Below are positions 50,834 to 59,693 of a DNA stretch of 64,000 nucleotides, one piece after another. The notes beneath the pieces are model-generated. The model was given only the letters and a program-made list of their open reading frames with translations, made no database searches and was not told where the DNA came from. Source of the DNA: Glaciecola sp028401415 (GTDB lineage: Bacteria; Pseudomonadota; Gammaproteobacteria; Enterobacterales; Alteromonadaceae); the NCBI RefSeq assembly GCF_028401415.2, contig NZ_CP171821.2, positions 372,001-436,000 on the forward strand. Reading direction: 5' to 3'. The stretch's first letter is position 1; every line of letters starts with the position of its first letter. A program made the translations under genes and the position numbers.

Positions 50834-51247
50834 GTGAAGTGTCATGTCTTAAAACTACTGTGTGTACTGTTAGCGCTTCAGTCGATGCTTGCAAGTGCTG
50901 TGCCTGGGCATTTGCTGCACGCGCTGAATACGCAAACACAAGACAACGCGCTAGCAATATGCACCGGTTCAAGCACTAAGTGGATTAACAGCGCTGTTTA
51001 TTTTGAGACGGGAAAGCTTGTTGAGCTTGACCTAAGCACGAACAGTGATAGCTCATCTACTGGAGACATACTTAAGCAGGCCTGTTCAAGCTTCATTGCT
51101 TTTGATAGTAAGCCGAGTTTTCGTTTTGATGCATCAAGCTTATTTAAGCTTAATCTCCTTGCCGATGAGGTATTTATCGCTGGGGCAAGCAATATAGGCT
51201 CCATCCGCTTATTTTTAATTCCACCCACAAGAGCACCGCCTTTCTAA
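50834..51247 (+). CDS. DUF2946-like secreted protein upstream of copper receptor
   Basis: A 137-residue protein with a signal peptide (LLCVLLALQSMLASA). It has ICTGSSTKWI, a later Cys in KQACSSF, and ends IPPTRAPPF. The Cys-containing strand, the second Cys and the final Arg-Ala-Pro-Pro match my memory of DUF2946 proteins, which lie beside copper-related TonB receptors. The start is a GTG without a strong ribosome binding site. The next gene, 113 bp on, is a copper-type TonB receptor, which supports the family call. Function is unproven. Confidence 0.5.
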   Translation: MKCHVLKLLCVLLALQSMLASAVPGHLLHALNTQTQDNALAICTGSSTKWINSAVYFETGKLVELDLSTNSDSSSTGDILKQACSSFIAFDSKPSFRFDASSLFKLNLLADEVFIAGASNIGSIRLFLIPPTRAPPF

Positions 51248-51360
51248 CGCCACATCATTGCTTACTCGGTTTACACCGAATCAAACCCATAATTAATTCT
51301 TATGGCACGCCAGCTTTTGTGTTTGCACAAGCCTAGCGTGTCACGTGTGTGGAAGTAGAA

Positions 51361-53424
51361 ATGAAAACAAAAAATAAATGTTTATTGGCAGGCATAGGTT
51401 TCGCTGTATCTAATACGCTCATGGCAGAGCACATTGAAAACATTGAAGTAAGAGGACGTGTAAACAGTTTTCTCAATGAGTCTGAAATTGCGCTTAACCA
51501 GGCAAGTTCGCCGGATATGCGTGCTCAGCTCGCTGTGTTACCGGGAGTCAATGTGAACGGCAATGGCAGTATTTCAGGTGTGTTGCAATATCGCGGACTG
51601 TTTGGAGACAGAGTACGCATAAATATCGATGGTAATGAAATTGCCGGGGCAGGGCCGAATGCTATGGACAGCCCTCTATCGCACGTCATCGGCAGTATGT
51701 ATCAAGAGATAACACTTCATCAAGGCATTGCGCCGGTTTCGGTGGGCAGTGAGACCTTGGGAGGCGCAATTGAAATTGATGAGCACAGCTTTGATATCAA
51801 TCAAAGCAATACATGGCAGCACAATGGCGGTATTTCAGGAGGATTTTTTCATAATGATCATCAAAGTGTGAGTACCTTGTATTTTGGTTCTGGTAACAAT
51901 CGTTATATTGGACTAAGTGGTGATCTACAGGAGGGTGAAAACTATGTGTCAGGCAACGGGCGTGAGGTACCATCAACCTTTTATGAGCGCTCTGCCATAA
52001 AGCTCAAATCGGGTTTTAAAAACGATAAACACAGAGTTGACTTGACTCTTGGCAAACGCAACACCAATGAGTCTGGTACACCTGCTCTTGCGATGGATAT
52101 TATTTTTGTTGATGCGCTATGGTATAGAATCAATCATCAGTTTGAAATCTCCGATGCATGGCAGATTGAGACGCAACTATTTGGCAATCAAAACCAGCAC
52201 GATATGAATAACTTTGCGCTGAGAACGCCTCGCATGCCGCAAATGTTTAGATTAAACGATGTCGAGAGTGAAGCCTTGGGCATCGAAACAAACCTTAACT
52301 ATCAAGACGGTGGTAATCGCTTTGAAAGCGGTATTGAGTGGTTTGAGCGTGAGCAAGCGTCCCTTATCACTAATCCCAATAATCCGAACTTTTTCATTAA
52401 CAATTTTAATGCGGTAGAGCGTGACAGATTCTCTGTCTTCGCACAGTACACCCAAAAACGAGAGCGCTTTGATTGGCAGCTAGGGCTTAGGTTTTCAGAG
52501 GTGTTTGCAGATGCAGACGACGTTTCCACTAATATGGCAATGATGAACCCCAATGTCGCTGCACTTCAAAATGCCTTCAATGAAGCAAACAGAGAACAAA
52601 ACTTTTCACTTGTTGACACGGTGCTCAAACTGAAATTTCCAATTAACGAGGAGCTCGCTGTGTCTTTCTCGGGAGGCATCAAGGAAAGGGCACCCTTTTA
52701 CAATGAGCTATATAGCTGGTTTCCACTCGGTGTGTCTGCGGGCTTAGCTGACGGTCGTAACTATATTGGGAATCTTGATCTAGATAAAGAAACCGCAAAT
52801 AAGCTTGATCTCAGTATGCAATATCAAGCAAAAGGCTTTGCATTATCCGGCAGTGTCTTTTACAGCAATATTGATAATTATATTTTGGGCACACCTTCGA
52901 CAAATCCATCGGCAAATGCGATTGCCGTGATGAACGGTATTGCACCACCGCTACAGTGGAATAACGCCGACGCTAAATTAAGTGGTGCAGAGCTGCGTTT
53001 TAATGCCATGCTATCTAATCATTGGCGCTTGATGGGCATATTTGAGTACGTGCGCGGAAAGCAAAGCTCGCCTGTAGAGCAAGATTTATATAGACTTGCG
53101 CCAGCCTCCGGCGTATTGAATCTCGCTTACGAAGGTGACGAGTGGCAATGGCATATGAACTATCGGCTTGTTGCGGCACAAAACAAGGTGGCTGAGCAAC
53201 AAAACGAGACTCGCACAGGCGGATATGCGGTGTTTGATACTCGCTTTGAATACGCGCTGAATAAAGACTGGCATGTTAGTCTGCTTGTTGAAAATCTGTT
53301 TGACCGTGAATATGTTGATCATCTTGCGGGCGTAAATCGAGTTTCCAATGCTGAAATTGCAAGAGGCGAGAAATTGCCAGGCGCTGGCCGCAATATTGGT
53401 ATTCGAGCGCAGTATCAATTTTAG
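51361..53424 (+). CDS. TonB-dependent receptor, OprC/NosA-like (probable copper)
   Basis: A 687-residue receptor. The start is ATG 51361 with GGAAG upstream; the GTG 12 bp earlier is less likely. After a signal peptide comes IENIEVRGR (TonB box), a plug with LQYRGLFGDRVRINIDG, then GPNAMDSPLSHVIGS and the plug end SETLGGAIEI. Methionine-containing segments (NAMDSP, ALAMDI, then DMNNFALRTPRMPQMFR) resemble the copper-binding pattern of the OprC/NosA group. The C-terminal Phe ends the barrel. The family call is by recalled pattern. It is downstream of a DUF2946-like gene. Confidence 0.75.
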   Translation: MKTKNKCLLAGIGFAVSNTLMAEHIENIEVRGRVNSFLNESEIALNQASSPDMRAQLAVLPGVNVNGNGSISGVLQYRGLFGDRVRINIDGNEIAGAGPNAMDSPLSHVIGSMYQEITLHQGIAPVSVGSETLGGAIEIDEHSFDINQSNTWQHNGGISGGFFHNDHQSVSTLYFGSGNNRYIGLSGDLQEGENYVSGNGREVPSTFYERSAIKLKSGFKNDKHRVDLTLGKRNTNESGTPALAMDIIFVDALWYRINHQFEISDAWQIETQLFGNQNQHDMNNFALRTPRMPQMFRLNDVESEALGIETNLNYQDGGNRFESGIEWFEREQASLITNPNNPNFFINNFNAVERDRFSVFAQYTQKRERFDWQLGLRFSEVFADADDVSTNMAMMNPNVAALQNAFNEANREQNFSLVDTVLKLKFPINEELAVSFSGGIKERAPFYNELYSWFPLGVSAGLADGRNYIGNLDLDKETANKLDLSMQYQAKGFALSGSVFYSNIDNYILGTPSTNPSANAIAVMNGIAPPLQWNNADAKLSGAELRFNAMLSNHWRLMGIFEYVRGKQSSPVEQDLYRLAPASGVLNLAYEGDEWQWHMNYRLVAAQNKVAEQQNETRTGGYAVFDTRFEYALNKDWHVSLLVENLFDREYVDHLAGVNRVSNAEIARGEKLPGAGRNIGIRAQYQF

Positions 53425-53430
53425 TCGTAG

Positions 53431-53454
53431 CAAGCTTCAAATTGTGGAAGCTTG
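53431..53454. repeat. Perfect 8-bp inverted repeat between receptor and OYE gene
   Basis: CAAGCTTC-N8-GAAGCTTG begins 7 bp after the receptor stop and 34 bp before the OYE start. No T-run follows. It could be an operator for the OYE gene or a mRNA hairpin. Confidence 0.45.
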
Positions 53455-53487
53455 AACAAGAACTGCAAAACAAAATGAGGATCGAAG

Positions 53488-54729
53488 ATGGTGTCAGAGC
53501 GACAGCTTTTTCAACCGGTCGTGCTGCCGTGTGGTAAAACACTTAAAAATCGCATCGTCAAAGCGGCTATGGAAGAAAATATGGCTGATGATAATCACCT
53601 ACCTTCCCAAGGCCTGAAGAGCCTTTATAAGGCGTGGGCAATGGGAGGCGTTGGGCTTATCATATCGGGTAACGTGATGATTGACCGCATGGCAATGACT
53701 GGCCCTGGCGGTGTTGTGCTAGAAAAATCCACGCCGATTGATGCCTTCAAGGACTGGGCGCAACACGCAAAGCAAAACGGATGTTGCGCTATATTGCAAA
53801 TCAATCATCCTGGTAGGCAGGTCATGAAGAAGATGGGCGGGAAAGCGCTATCGCCCTCAGCAATTGCTGTGGATATCGGCAAACACTCGCATATGCTGGC
53901 CAAGCCTAAAGCTATGCAAGCAGATGAGATTGATGAGGTGATTAATCGCTTTGTCGATACTGCCGTGCAAGCAAAGCGCGCCGGATTTGATGGTGTTCAA
54001 ATTCATGCGGCTCACGGATATTTACTGTCACAGTTTTTATCGCCCTTATGCAACAAGCGAACTGATAAGTGGGGTGGAGCATTGCAACAGCGCGCGTCAA
54101 TCTTGTATGACATTCTTCAAAAGGTACGCGAGGCAGTCGGCGATACATTCATCGTTGCCATAAAGCTGAACTCAGCTGATTTCCAACGAGGTGGATTTGA
54201 CGTTGACGATGCAATAGAAGTGCTTAAGCGATTAAATACGCTTCATGTTGATTTTGTAGAGCTTTCAGGCGGCTCGTATGAGGCGCCCGCCATGCAGGGC
54301 AGAACAGCCGATGACCGAACGCTTGATCGAGAAGCTTACTTTTTAAGCTTCGCCAAGCAAATTGCAGAGCATGCAAGCTTTCCTGTCATGACAACAGGCG
54401 GTGTTTCTCGATTTGAAACAGCTCAGAGGGTAATTAATGCGGGCATGGATATGGTGGGTATGGCAAGTGCGTTGGCATATACACCTAATCTAGTCAATCT
54501 TTGGAAAAAAGACCCGCAAGCAGTAGGTTACATTCCGCACCTAAAATGGAAAGATAAGGCCATGTCAGGCTTAGCGACAATGGCCTTGGTCAGGCGGCAA
54601 CTGCAGAGAATGGGCAAAGGCAAAGCACCCAAACGAAGATCGAATGCACTGTTCAGTTTGATAAACGATCAAGTGCGCCTTGCACGCTTAACGAAAAAGT
54701 ATCGCAAGTGGATAGGCGTCGACGCTTAA
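53488..54729 (+). CDS. NADH:flavin oxidoreductase / Old Yellow Enzyme family
   Basis: A 413-residue FMN enzyme of the OYE family. FQPVVLPCGKTLKNRIVKAAM is the N-terminal beta-strand segment, INHPGRQ is the FMN-binding part, QIHAAHGYLLSQFLSPL the catalytic and His-Gly pattern, and TTGGVSRFETAQRVI the C-terminal phosphate-binding site. These enzymes reduce activated alkenes. The length exceeds the smaller OYEs by about 40 residues because of a basic C-terminal extension (RRQLQRMGKGKAPKRR). It is convergent with smpB, with 9 bp between the stops. Confidence 0.88.
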   Translation: MVSERQLFQPVVLPCGKTLKNRIVKAAMEENMADDNHLPSQGLKSLYKAWAMGGVGLIISGNVMIDRMAMTGPGGVVLEKSTPIDAFKDWAQHAKQNGCCAILQINHPGRQVMKKMGGKALSPSAIAVDIGKHSHMLAKPKAMQADEIDEVINRFVDTAVQAKRAGFDGVQIHAAHGYLLSQFLSPLCNKRTDKWGGALQQRASILYDILQKVREAVGDTFIVAIKLNSADFQRGGFDVDDAIEVLKRLNTLHVDFVELSGGSYEAPAMQGRTADDRTLDREAYFLSFAKQIAEHASFPVMTTGGVSRFETAQRVINAGMDMVGMASALAYTPNLVNLWKKDPQAVGYIPHLKWKDKAMSGLATMALVRRQLQRMGKGKAPKRRSNALFSLINDQVRLARLTKKYRKWIGVDA

Positions 54730-54738
54730 CATCAGGAA

Positions 54739-55206
54739 CTAGGCGTGTTTCATCATGCGTTCTTTTTGACGCGCCCAGTCTCTGTCTTTAATCGCGTCGC
54801 GTTTGTCGTGTGATTGCTTACCTTTGGCAAGCCACAACTCAATTTTCACCCAGCTAGCTTTCCAGTACATCGCAGTGGCGATAATGGTGAGCCCTTGTCG
54901 GTCGAGGCCGCCAACTAAGTGATCAATTTCTCGCTGATGCAAGAGCAGTTTGCGCGTTCGAATAGGGTCGCAAATAACGTGGCTTGAGGCTTGGTTGAGC
55001 GGCTGAATATTTATGTTGGTCACAAAGGCTTCGCCGTCTTTAACATACACATAGGCGTCGGTCAGATTGCATTTTCCAGCACGTATAGATTTAACTTCCC
55101 AGCCTTGCAACTGAATACCCGCTTCAAACTTATCAAGCAGATGATACTCGTGGCGCGCCTTTTTATTTAGGGCGATGGTGTTATTATTAGCTTTCGTCTT
55201 TTTCAT
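54739..55206 (-). CDS. smpB: SsrA-binding protein SmpB
   Basis: A 155-residue partner of tmRNA in trans-translation. NKKARHEYHLLDKFEAGIQL is the typical beginning, with GWEVKSIRAGKCNL and the C-terminal RNA-decoding tail WLAKGKQSHDKRDAIKDRDW. The start is ATG 55206; a longer frame runs upstream but lacks homology. It is divergent from ratA. Confidence 0.95.
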   Translation of the reverse strand: MKKTKANNNTIALNKKARHEYHLLDKFEAGIQLQGWEVKSIRAGKCNLTDAYVYVKDGEAFVTNINIQPLNQASSHVICDPIRTRKLLLHQREIDHLVGGLDRQGLTIIATAMYWKASWVKIELWLAKGKQSHDKRDAIKDRDWARQKERMMKHA

Positions 55207-55289
55207 GCCGCCATTATACTTACATGCGCACCGATATGAAGTACTTATACTAAACAACTATAAGAAGAAAGGTAAATCGAAGTCCACCC

Positions 55290-55721
55290 ATGCCAAAAAT
55301 CAATAAAAGCGCACTGGTAGCCTACAGCGCAGAACAAATGTACACACTCGTTAATGATGTAGACGCCTACGATCGGTTTTTACCTGGATGCCGTCGTAGT
55401 GAAATTCTTGAGCAAAGCGATACCCATATGCGAGCCTTAATGCTGTTAAACAAAGCCGGCGTTGAACAACAGTTAGTGACGCACAATACGCTAACGCCTA
55501 ACCGCCGTATTCAGATGCAGTTAGCTGAGGGGCCTTTCAAAGCATTAGACGGAGGCTGGCATTTTACCCCGCTCTCAGAAGAGGCCTGCAAAATAGAGTT
55601 GGAACTAGAATTTACTTTCACTAGCAAATTGGTCGAATTTGCTTTCGGAAAGGTCTTCAAAGCCCTTACTAACAATATGGTGAAAGCTTTTTCCGAGCGC
55701 GCAAAAAAGGTATATGGGTAA
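55290..55721 (+). CDS. ratA: RatA-like START/polyketide-cyclase-fold protein
   Basis: A 143-residue member of the RatA family (YfjG) with MPKINKSALVAYSAEQMYTL, YDRFLPGCRRSEILEQ and the final ALTNNMVKAFSERAK. E. coli RatA binds 50S subunits and blocks association with 30S; in other bacteria the same fold is linked to ubiquinone (Coq10-like) function. The next gene overlaps its stop by 1 bp (TAATG), as in E. coli. Confidence 0.85.
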   Translation: MPKINKSALVAYSAEQMYTLVNDVDAYDRFLPGCRRSEILEQSDTHMRALMLLNKAGVEQQLVTHNTLTPNRRIQMQLAEGPFKALDGGWHFTPLSEEACKIELELEFTFTSKLVEFAFGKVFKALTNNMVKAFSERAKKVYG

Positions 55722-56047
55722 TGCCAAGTCAGCTGACAATCGAAATTGCATACGCGCTACCAGAAAAACAGTCACTGATGCGCGTCGCGGTGCCGGACGG
55801 AACAACCGTTCAAAAAGCGATTGAACAGTCGGGTTTGCTAAGTCTGTATCAAGAGATAGATCTTAGCGTCAACAAAGTTGGGATTTGGAATAAGGTGTGT
55901 AAAGTCGATGCAGTAGTCAGTGAGGGTGACCGCATAGAGATTTATCGTCCACTTATCGCCGACCCGAAAGAAGTGCGTAAACTTCGGGCACAAAAAGCGA
56001 AGGAAGAGGGGCGAGCAAATAAAGTCACCGGTGGTAAACCTCTTTAA
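55721..56047 (+). CDS. rnfH: RnfH-family protein
   Basis: A 108-residue ubiquitin-like protein of the RnfH/RatB family: QLTIEIAYALPEKQ, EIDLSVNKVGIWNKVC and the end VSEGDRIEIYRPLIADPKEVRKLRA are characteristic. Its start overlaps the ratA stop. Function is unknown in general. Confidence 0.88.
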   Translation: MPSQLTIEIAYALPEKQSLMRVAVPDGTTVQKAIEQSGLLSLYQEIDLSVNKVGIWNKVCKVDAVVSEGDRIEIYRPLIADPKEVRKLRAQKAKEEGRANKVTGGKPL

Positions 56048-56110
56048 CCTGAATCCTGTTTAAGAAATGGTACAAGCGATTGTTTTACATACTTAAATTA
56101 ATTTTTACAC

Positions 56111-56923
56111 TCAGTGCTTTCTTCTTTTTAAACCCGTTTGAGCCAGAATTTTCGCTGAAATTTCTTCCACCGAATATTTGGTGCTGTTAAGAAAGGGTAT
56201 CTTTTCTTTTCGATATAAGTTTTCAACTTCCCTCAGCTCCATGCGGCATTGCGGCATAGAGGCATAGCGACTGTTCGCGCGACGCTCTGAGCGAATGGCA
56301 TGCAAACGGTCGGCGCTGATCGTGAGTCCAAACAATTTTTGTTTAAATCGTTTCAGGCCAGGCGGGAGTTTGAGAATGTCACCCATGTCTTCTTCAGTAA
56401 AAGGGTAGTTTGCGGCTTTTATGCCATATTGCAGCGCCAAATAGAGACTGGTGGGCGTTTTACCTGAACGTGATACACCTACCAGTATAATGTCGGCCTC
56501 ATGGTAGTCTTTTAAATTCGCGCCATCATCATTGGCAAGTGCGTAATTTACCGCTTCAATTCTGATGTCATACGTTTTTTCATGCATGCTGTGGGTGCGA
56601 TGTTTCACAGGCTTTGATGGAACCCCTATTATTTTTTCCAAAGGGGCGACGAACTGATCAAGAAAGTTGTAATTTATCCCAACGGACTTGCGCATAATTT
56701 GCCCAACTTCTGCGTTTACCATAGTGTAAAAAACTAATGGCCGCTGACCACTTTCTTGATAGGAGCTTTCAATTTGCTTTAAGACCTCACGGGCATGTTG
56801 TTCGGTTTCAACAAAAGGGATAGTAATATGTTCAAACTCGCTAGGGAACAGGGATAGTAAAGCATGCCCAAACACTTCGGCAGTAATGGCTGTGCCATCT
56901 GATATATAGTATGCGCTTCGCAC
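56111..56923 (-). CDS. ppsR: PEP synthase regulatory protein (kinase/phosphorylase)
   Basis: A 270-residue DUF299 protein. The P-loop GVSRSGKTPTSLYLA is intact, and YYISDGTAITAEVFGHALLS marks the N-terminus. Homologues add and remove phosphate on a Thr of PEP synthase, switching it off and on in response to energy state. It is divergent from ppsA, its substrate, separated by about 180 bp. Confidence 0.92.
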   Translation of the reverse strand: MRSAYYISDGTAITAEVFGHALLSLFPSEFEHITIPFVETEQHAREVLKQIESSYQESGQRPLVFYTMVNAEVGQIMRKSVGINYNFLDQFVAPLEKIIGVPSKPVKHRTHSMHEKTYDIRIEAVNYALANDDGANLKDYHEADIILVGVSRSGKTPTSLYLALQYGIKAANYPFTEEDMGDILKLPPGLKRFKQKLFGLTISADRLHAIRSERRANSRYASMPQCRMELREVENLYRKEKIPFLNSTKYSVEEISAKILAQTGLKRRKH

Positions 56924-57101
56924 AACATCTCCTTAACAATGGTGTAATTTTATTACCAAATAAATTAAATTTTACTTTGTAATTAAATGCCATTTAAAAT
57001 TAACAAGGGCTTTAATTTAGCACCTTTATGATGTTTGTAATAAACATTGAAAGTTTACATTTATTTGTTCGTGAAAATTTCACTTGCAGGAGGCTACTAT
57101 A

Positions 57102-59483
57102 GTGCAGGAATACGTTCTTTGGTATCAAGAGTTGGGCATGGACGACGTAAGTCGCGTTGGTGGTAAAAACGCATCACTCGGAGAAATGATATCAAACTTG
57201 TCAAATGCAGGGGTGCAAGTACCTGGTGGATTTGCCACTACCGCCGATGCTTTTAATGAATTTTTGGTGCAAAGCGGTGTAGAGGCGAAAATCCATGATG
57301 TATTGGATGCACTTGACGTTGATGACGTGAATGCGCTTGCTAAAGCGGGTAAACAAATTCGCGAGTGGGTATTGGACACACCGTTTCAACCCGATTTAGA
57401 GGCTGCCATAAAAAGCGCTTTTGACACACTTTGTGCAGATGCTGGCGACCAAGCTTCTTTTGCTGTGCGCTCATCCGCAACGGCAGAGGACATGCCGGAT
57501 GCCTCATTCGCAGGCCAGCAAGAAACGTATTTGAATGTAAAAGGCTACGAAGCAGTACTGCTGGCCATAAAACATGTATTTGCTTCCCTTTTCAACGACC
57601 GAGCAATCTCATATCGTGTGCATCAGGGCTATGACCACAAAGGCGTTGCGCTTTCTGCAGGAATTCAGCGCATGGTGCGAAGCGACATGGCAGCCTCAGG
57701 CGTCATGTTCACCATTGATACAGAATCAGGATTTGAGGATGTAGTGTTTATTACTAGCTCATTAGGGCTGGGTGAAATGGTAGTTCAAGGCGCCGTCAAC
57801 CCTGATGAGTTTTATGTGCATAAGCCAACCTTAGATGCTGGAAATCCTGCTGTTTTGCGCCGTAATTTGGGCAGCAAACTCATTAAGATGATTTATTCTG
57901 ATGACGAAGCTCACGGTAAACAGGTTGAAATCGTAGACATTGATAGCGAGCTGTCCAAACAGTTTTCAATCACTGATGATGAAGTCATGGAGCTGGCTAA
58001 ACAGGCCATGATTATCGAGAAGCACTACAAGCGGCCTATGGATATTGAATGGGCAAAAGACGGGCTAGACGGCAAGTTATACATTGTACAAGCTCGACCT
58101 GAAACAGTTCGTAGCCGTGAAGATATTCAAGTAATTGAGCGCTTTCAGTTAAAAGACGCAGCCAGTAAACTGATTTGCGACGGTAGGGCAATTGGTCACA
58201 AAATTGGTGCCGGTACGGCAAAAGTACTCGATTCTATCGCCGAGATGGACAAAATTCAGCAAGGCGATGTGTTGGTTACCGATATGACAGACCCTGATTG
58301 GGAGCCCATTATGAAAAAGGCTTCCGCTATTGTCACCAATCGCGGTGGTAGGACATGTCATGCTGCGATTATTGCTCGCGAGATGGGTATTCCTGCGGTT
58401 GTGGGCTGTGGTGATGCCACAGAATCTATCGAAACGGGTGATAAGGTCACCGTATCATGCGCGGAAGGTGACACCGGTTATATCTACAACGAAGTACTTG
58501 ATTTTGACGTCACTCGGTCTCGTATTGATGCGATGCCAGACTTACCTCTAAAGGTTATGATGAATGTGGGTAACCCGGACCGAGCGTTTGACTTTGCGCG
58601 CTTGCCTCATGAAGGTGTGGGTTTAGCGCGATTAGAGTTTATTATCAATCGAATGATTGGGGTTCATCCCAAAGCCTTACTCAATTTTGACGAGCAGCCT
58701 GACGACGTTAAAGCTGAAATTTCTGATATGATTGCGGGTTACGCGTCACCGGTCGAGTACTATATAGAAAAGCTTGTTGAGGGCATTTCCAGTATCGGAG
58801 CTGCGTTCTCGCCTAAAAAAGTTATTGTACGCATGTCAGACTTTAAATCTAACGAATACTTCAATCTAGTCGGCGGATTTCAGTACGAGCCAGATGAAGA
58901 AAATCCGATGCTTGGTTTTAGAGGCGCGAGTCGATATGTTTCCGAAGATTTTCGTGATTGTTTTGCCCTTGAGTGTGAGGCAATTAAGCGTGTGCGAAAT
59001 AAGATGGGCTTGACCAATGTTGAAATTATGATCCCCTTCATAAGAACCGTGGATGAGGGTCGTCAAGTGATTGAGCTATTGAAAGAGCAAGGGCTTGAGC
59101 AGGGCGATAAAGGCCTGCGCATCATCATGATGTGTGAGCTGCCTTCCAATGCGCTATTGGCAGATCAATTTTTAGATTTATTTGACGGATTTTCAATCGG
59201 ATCTAACGATTTAACGCAGTTAACGCTTGGGCTGGATCGCGACTCTGGCCTAATTGCGCATTTGTTTGACGAACGCAATGACGCGGTAAAAGCCTTGCTT
59301 TCAATGGCAATTAAAGCGGCAAAAGCGCGTGGTAAATATGTCGGAATTTGCGGTCAAGGTCCATCTGATCATGAAGACTTTGCAGCATGGTTGGTTGAGC
59401 AGGGCATTGATAGTGTGTCACTGAACCCGGATACTGTGGTTGAGACATGGCTTTATTTGGATGAAAAGCTCAAAGCTTCGTAA
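57102..59483 (+). CDS. ppsA: Phosphoenolpyruvate synthase
   Basis: A 793-residue enzyme making PEP from pyruvate and ATP. The ATP-grasp part (about 1-340) includes RVGGKNASLGEM and AVRSSATAEDMPDASFAGQQ; the swivelling domain has the catalytic histidine in NRGGRTCHAAI; the C-terminal part has the PEP-binding FSIGSNDLTQLTLGLDRDSG and the active-site Cys in GICGQGPSD. The start is a GTG with AGGAGG eight bp upstream (57088-57093), giving almost the E. coli length of 792. A terminator follows. Confidence 0.96.
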   Translation: MQEYVLWYQELGMDDVSRVGGKNASLGEMISNLSNAGVQVPGGFATTADAFNEFLVQSGVEAKIHDVLDALDVDDVNALAKAGKQIREWVLDTPFQPDLEAAIKSAFDTLCADAGDQASFAVRSSATAEDMPDASFAGQQETYLNVKGYEAVLLAIKHVFASLFNDRAISYRVHQGYDHKGVALSAGIQRMVRSDMAASGVMFTIDTESGFEDVVFITSSLGLGEMVVQGAVNPDEFYVHKPTLDAGNPAVLRRNLGSKLIKMIYSDDEAHGKQVEIVDIDSELSKQFSITDDEVMELAKQAMIIEKHYKRPMDIEWAKDGLDGKLYIVQARPETVRSREDIQVIERFQLKDAASKLICDGRAIGHKIGAGTAKVLDSIAEMDKIQQGDVLVTDMTDPDWEPIMKKASAIVTNRGGRTCHAAIIAREMGIPAVVGCGDATESIETGDKVTVSCAEGDTGYIYNEVLDFDVTRSRIDAMPDLPLKVMMNVGNPDRAFDFARLPHEGVGLARLEFIINRMIGVHPKALLNFDEQPDDVKAEISDMIAGYASPVEYYIEKLVEGISSIGAAFSPKKVIVRMSDFKSNEYFNLVGGFQYEPDEENPMLGFRGASRYVSEDFRDCFALECEAIKRVRNKMGLTNVEIMIPFIRTVDEGRQVIELLKEQGLEQGDKGLRIIMMCELPSNALLADQFLDLFDGFSIGSNDLTQLTLGLDRDSGLIAHLFDERNDAVKALLSMAIKAAKARGKYVGICGQGPSDHEDFAAWLVEQGIDSVSLNPDTVVETWLYLDEKLKAS

Positions 59484-59519
59484 TCTACCTATGTACTAAA
59501 CGCATTTACTTCAAAAATT

Positions 59520-59544
59520 AAACGCGACCCCTTGGTCGCGTTTT
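59520..59544 (+). terminator. Intrinsic terminator of ppsA
   Basis: Stem AAACGCGACC/GGTCGCGTTT with a CCTT loop and a short T-run, 37 bp after the stop. Confidence 0.75.
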
Positions 59545-59693
59545 GCATTATACCAAGTTCAAAATCTTTACTGTCATCATTTCTAGCCGCAAAAGTAGAT
59601 TTTTTTGAGTGTTTGAGCATCTGAAATTTATCTTCTTGTAGAGTGACTAGCCCTAAGTGCGTATACTGAACGCTGAATTCTCAGGAGGCACAA

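Noticed and set aside
56924..57101. Cra (FruR) site in the ppsR-ppsA promoter
   Set aside because: The sequence near 57047 (TTGAAAGTTTACA) only partly matches the consensus.
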